In this document: positions 63,131 to 64,000 of the stretch, one piece after another | How the letters are laid out: every line of letters begins with the position of its first letter | Numbering within the stretch: position 1 is the first letter of the stretch | Origin: Dromiciops gliroides | Taxonomy: Eukaryota > Chordata > Mammalia > Microbiotheria > Microbiotheriidae | Length of the DNA stretch: 64,000 nucleotides | NCBI RefSeq assembly: GCF_019393635.1 | Contig: NC_057863.1 | Span: 639,864,306-639,928,305, forward strand | Direction of reading: 5' to 3' | The notes under the pieces: model-generated | Database searches by the model: none | What the model was told of the DNA's origin: nothing | Seen by the model: only the letters and a program-made list of their open reading frames with translations | Translations under genes and position numbers: made by a program

Positions 63131-64000
63131 CCTGGGTGTGGAGTGGACTAAAGCTAGAGAGGCATTTTGGAGGAGGCGAGTCGGAGCATAACCCAGAAGT
63201 AGAAAGAGTGGGCCATCCTGGCCAACAGCCTCGGTTGCCCATCATCTGGCTGCCCTTTTTCCGTCCCTCCTTCCCTCCCTTCCTCCATTCCTCTCTCCTT
63301 CCCGCCCCTGTGGCCGCTGCTGTCATCTGCCGGCTATTTCCTGCTGGAGGGAGCTGAGCCTGGCCACAGCCTAGGAGGGAGGAAGGGAGGGAAGGAGGGT
63401 GAGAGGGGGGCAGAGCCCAGAGGGGGGTGCAGGAGGTGAGCCCTCTGTGGGCCTGGAAGGATGCCATACTCCAAGATCTGGTCAGTGTCTCTGAAGGGCA
63501 GCCAGGCAGGGAACTGACCGTTAGGCTCCATCCCCAGCAGGCAGTGGGAGGGGAAAAGCCAAGTTAGCTTTGCAGCAGGAGGGTTTTCAAGTGAGGCTTC
63601 AGGAAACACCGAGGGATATTGGTTAGTAATAGAGCCAAGGGGCTCCTTAGAAGTCAGGATGCGGGAGCCTGGGGCTGGGTCCTTTCTAATCCGAGTCCCA
63701 CTGAGCCTGCCCCCTGCCCAGCCTCTCAGTGGCGTCTACCCAGACCTTAAATCTCCTTTCCCCTCCCATATGATCGACTTCCTCCTTCCTGGCCCCAGAA
63801 GGACCGGGCAGGTCCTGGTTGTACACCTGAGGATGCCTGTCTTTCCCTCCCTCCACCTATTATTGACAGCTTGGCACCCAGGGGCTAGAGGAAACAGCTC
63901 CTAATCCCTGTGTAAGGACATTTCCTGGGCCTGAGGTTGGCTCCTCAGCTGCTCCAGCTCACTCTCTCCTCCTCTCCTCTGGCCCATGTCCCAGCCCAAA
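63131..64000. other. Unique GC-rich sequence at the right edge
   Basis: SINE-free, with C/T-rich and GGA-rich tracts around 63260-63400. No coding exon could be supported. By human gene order it could be 5' flank of MXRA8, which is speculation. Confidence 0.3.

Overview
The window looks like nuclear DNA of a marsupial, probably an Australian lineage. This is inferred from about fifty copies of a short tRNA-derived SINE of the marsupial WSINE1/WALLSI/MAR1 type, together with marsupial-style L1 3' ends, L2, RTE-tailed SINEs, MIR-like CORE-SINEs and solo LTRs. Only two protein-coding genes can be supported, both on the + strand and both split by introns. Most open frames in the window are translations of repeats.

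Region by region. 1-20.4 kb is a repeat field: nested antisense L1 ends, a solo LTR, an L2/SINE composite, a fairly intact 5'-truncated L1, a long decayed sense L1 with an unidentified 0.7-kb insertion, and an antisense L1 block holding two SINEs at one target site. 20.4-37.3 kb is a six-exon gene for a 253-residue C-factor-type short-chain dehydrogenase/reductase (SDR). Its introns hold SINEs, a small hAT-type DNA transposon, and a second, inverted copy of the L2/SINE composite found at 2-3.5 kb. 37.7-38.4 kb is a solo LTR broken by a SINE. 39.0-40.8 kb is a decayed CCTGACC-like tandem repeat followed by a CpG island. The island contains six same-direction CTCF-like motifs and an ETS/GABP-type site at the likely start of the next gene.

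42.1-43.6 kb is AURKAIP1 (mitochondrial ribosomal protein mS38), with complete coding exons and a poly(A) signal. In human, AURKAIP1 lies on 1p36.33 between CCNL2 and MXRA8. The SDR gene here occupies the upstream, CCNL2-facing side. From 44 kb to the end no coding exon could be supported. That part holds unique GC-rich sequence, a 2.4-kb antisense L2 with recognisable reverse-transcriptase motifs, a second solo LTR of the same family as the one at 0.5-1.1 kb, many SINEs, several microsatellites and a higher-order minisatellite. MXRA8 may start beyond the right edge.

The two genes are not visibly linked in function: one is a probably cytosolic NAD(P)H oxidoreductase and the other a mitoribosome subunit. 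The observations most worth following are the CTCF-like array, the near-identical inverted L2 composite 29 kb apart, and the presence of the C-factor-type SDR beside AURKAIP1. SINE type A below means the short (~145 bp) young family. Type B means an older, longer relative whose 3' part resembles 'cctcatctgtaaaatgag ... gagtcggacacaactga'. Type C means the RTE-tailed SINE containing 'cttgccactgga'.
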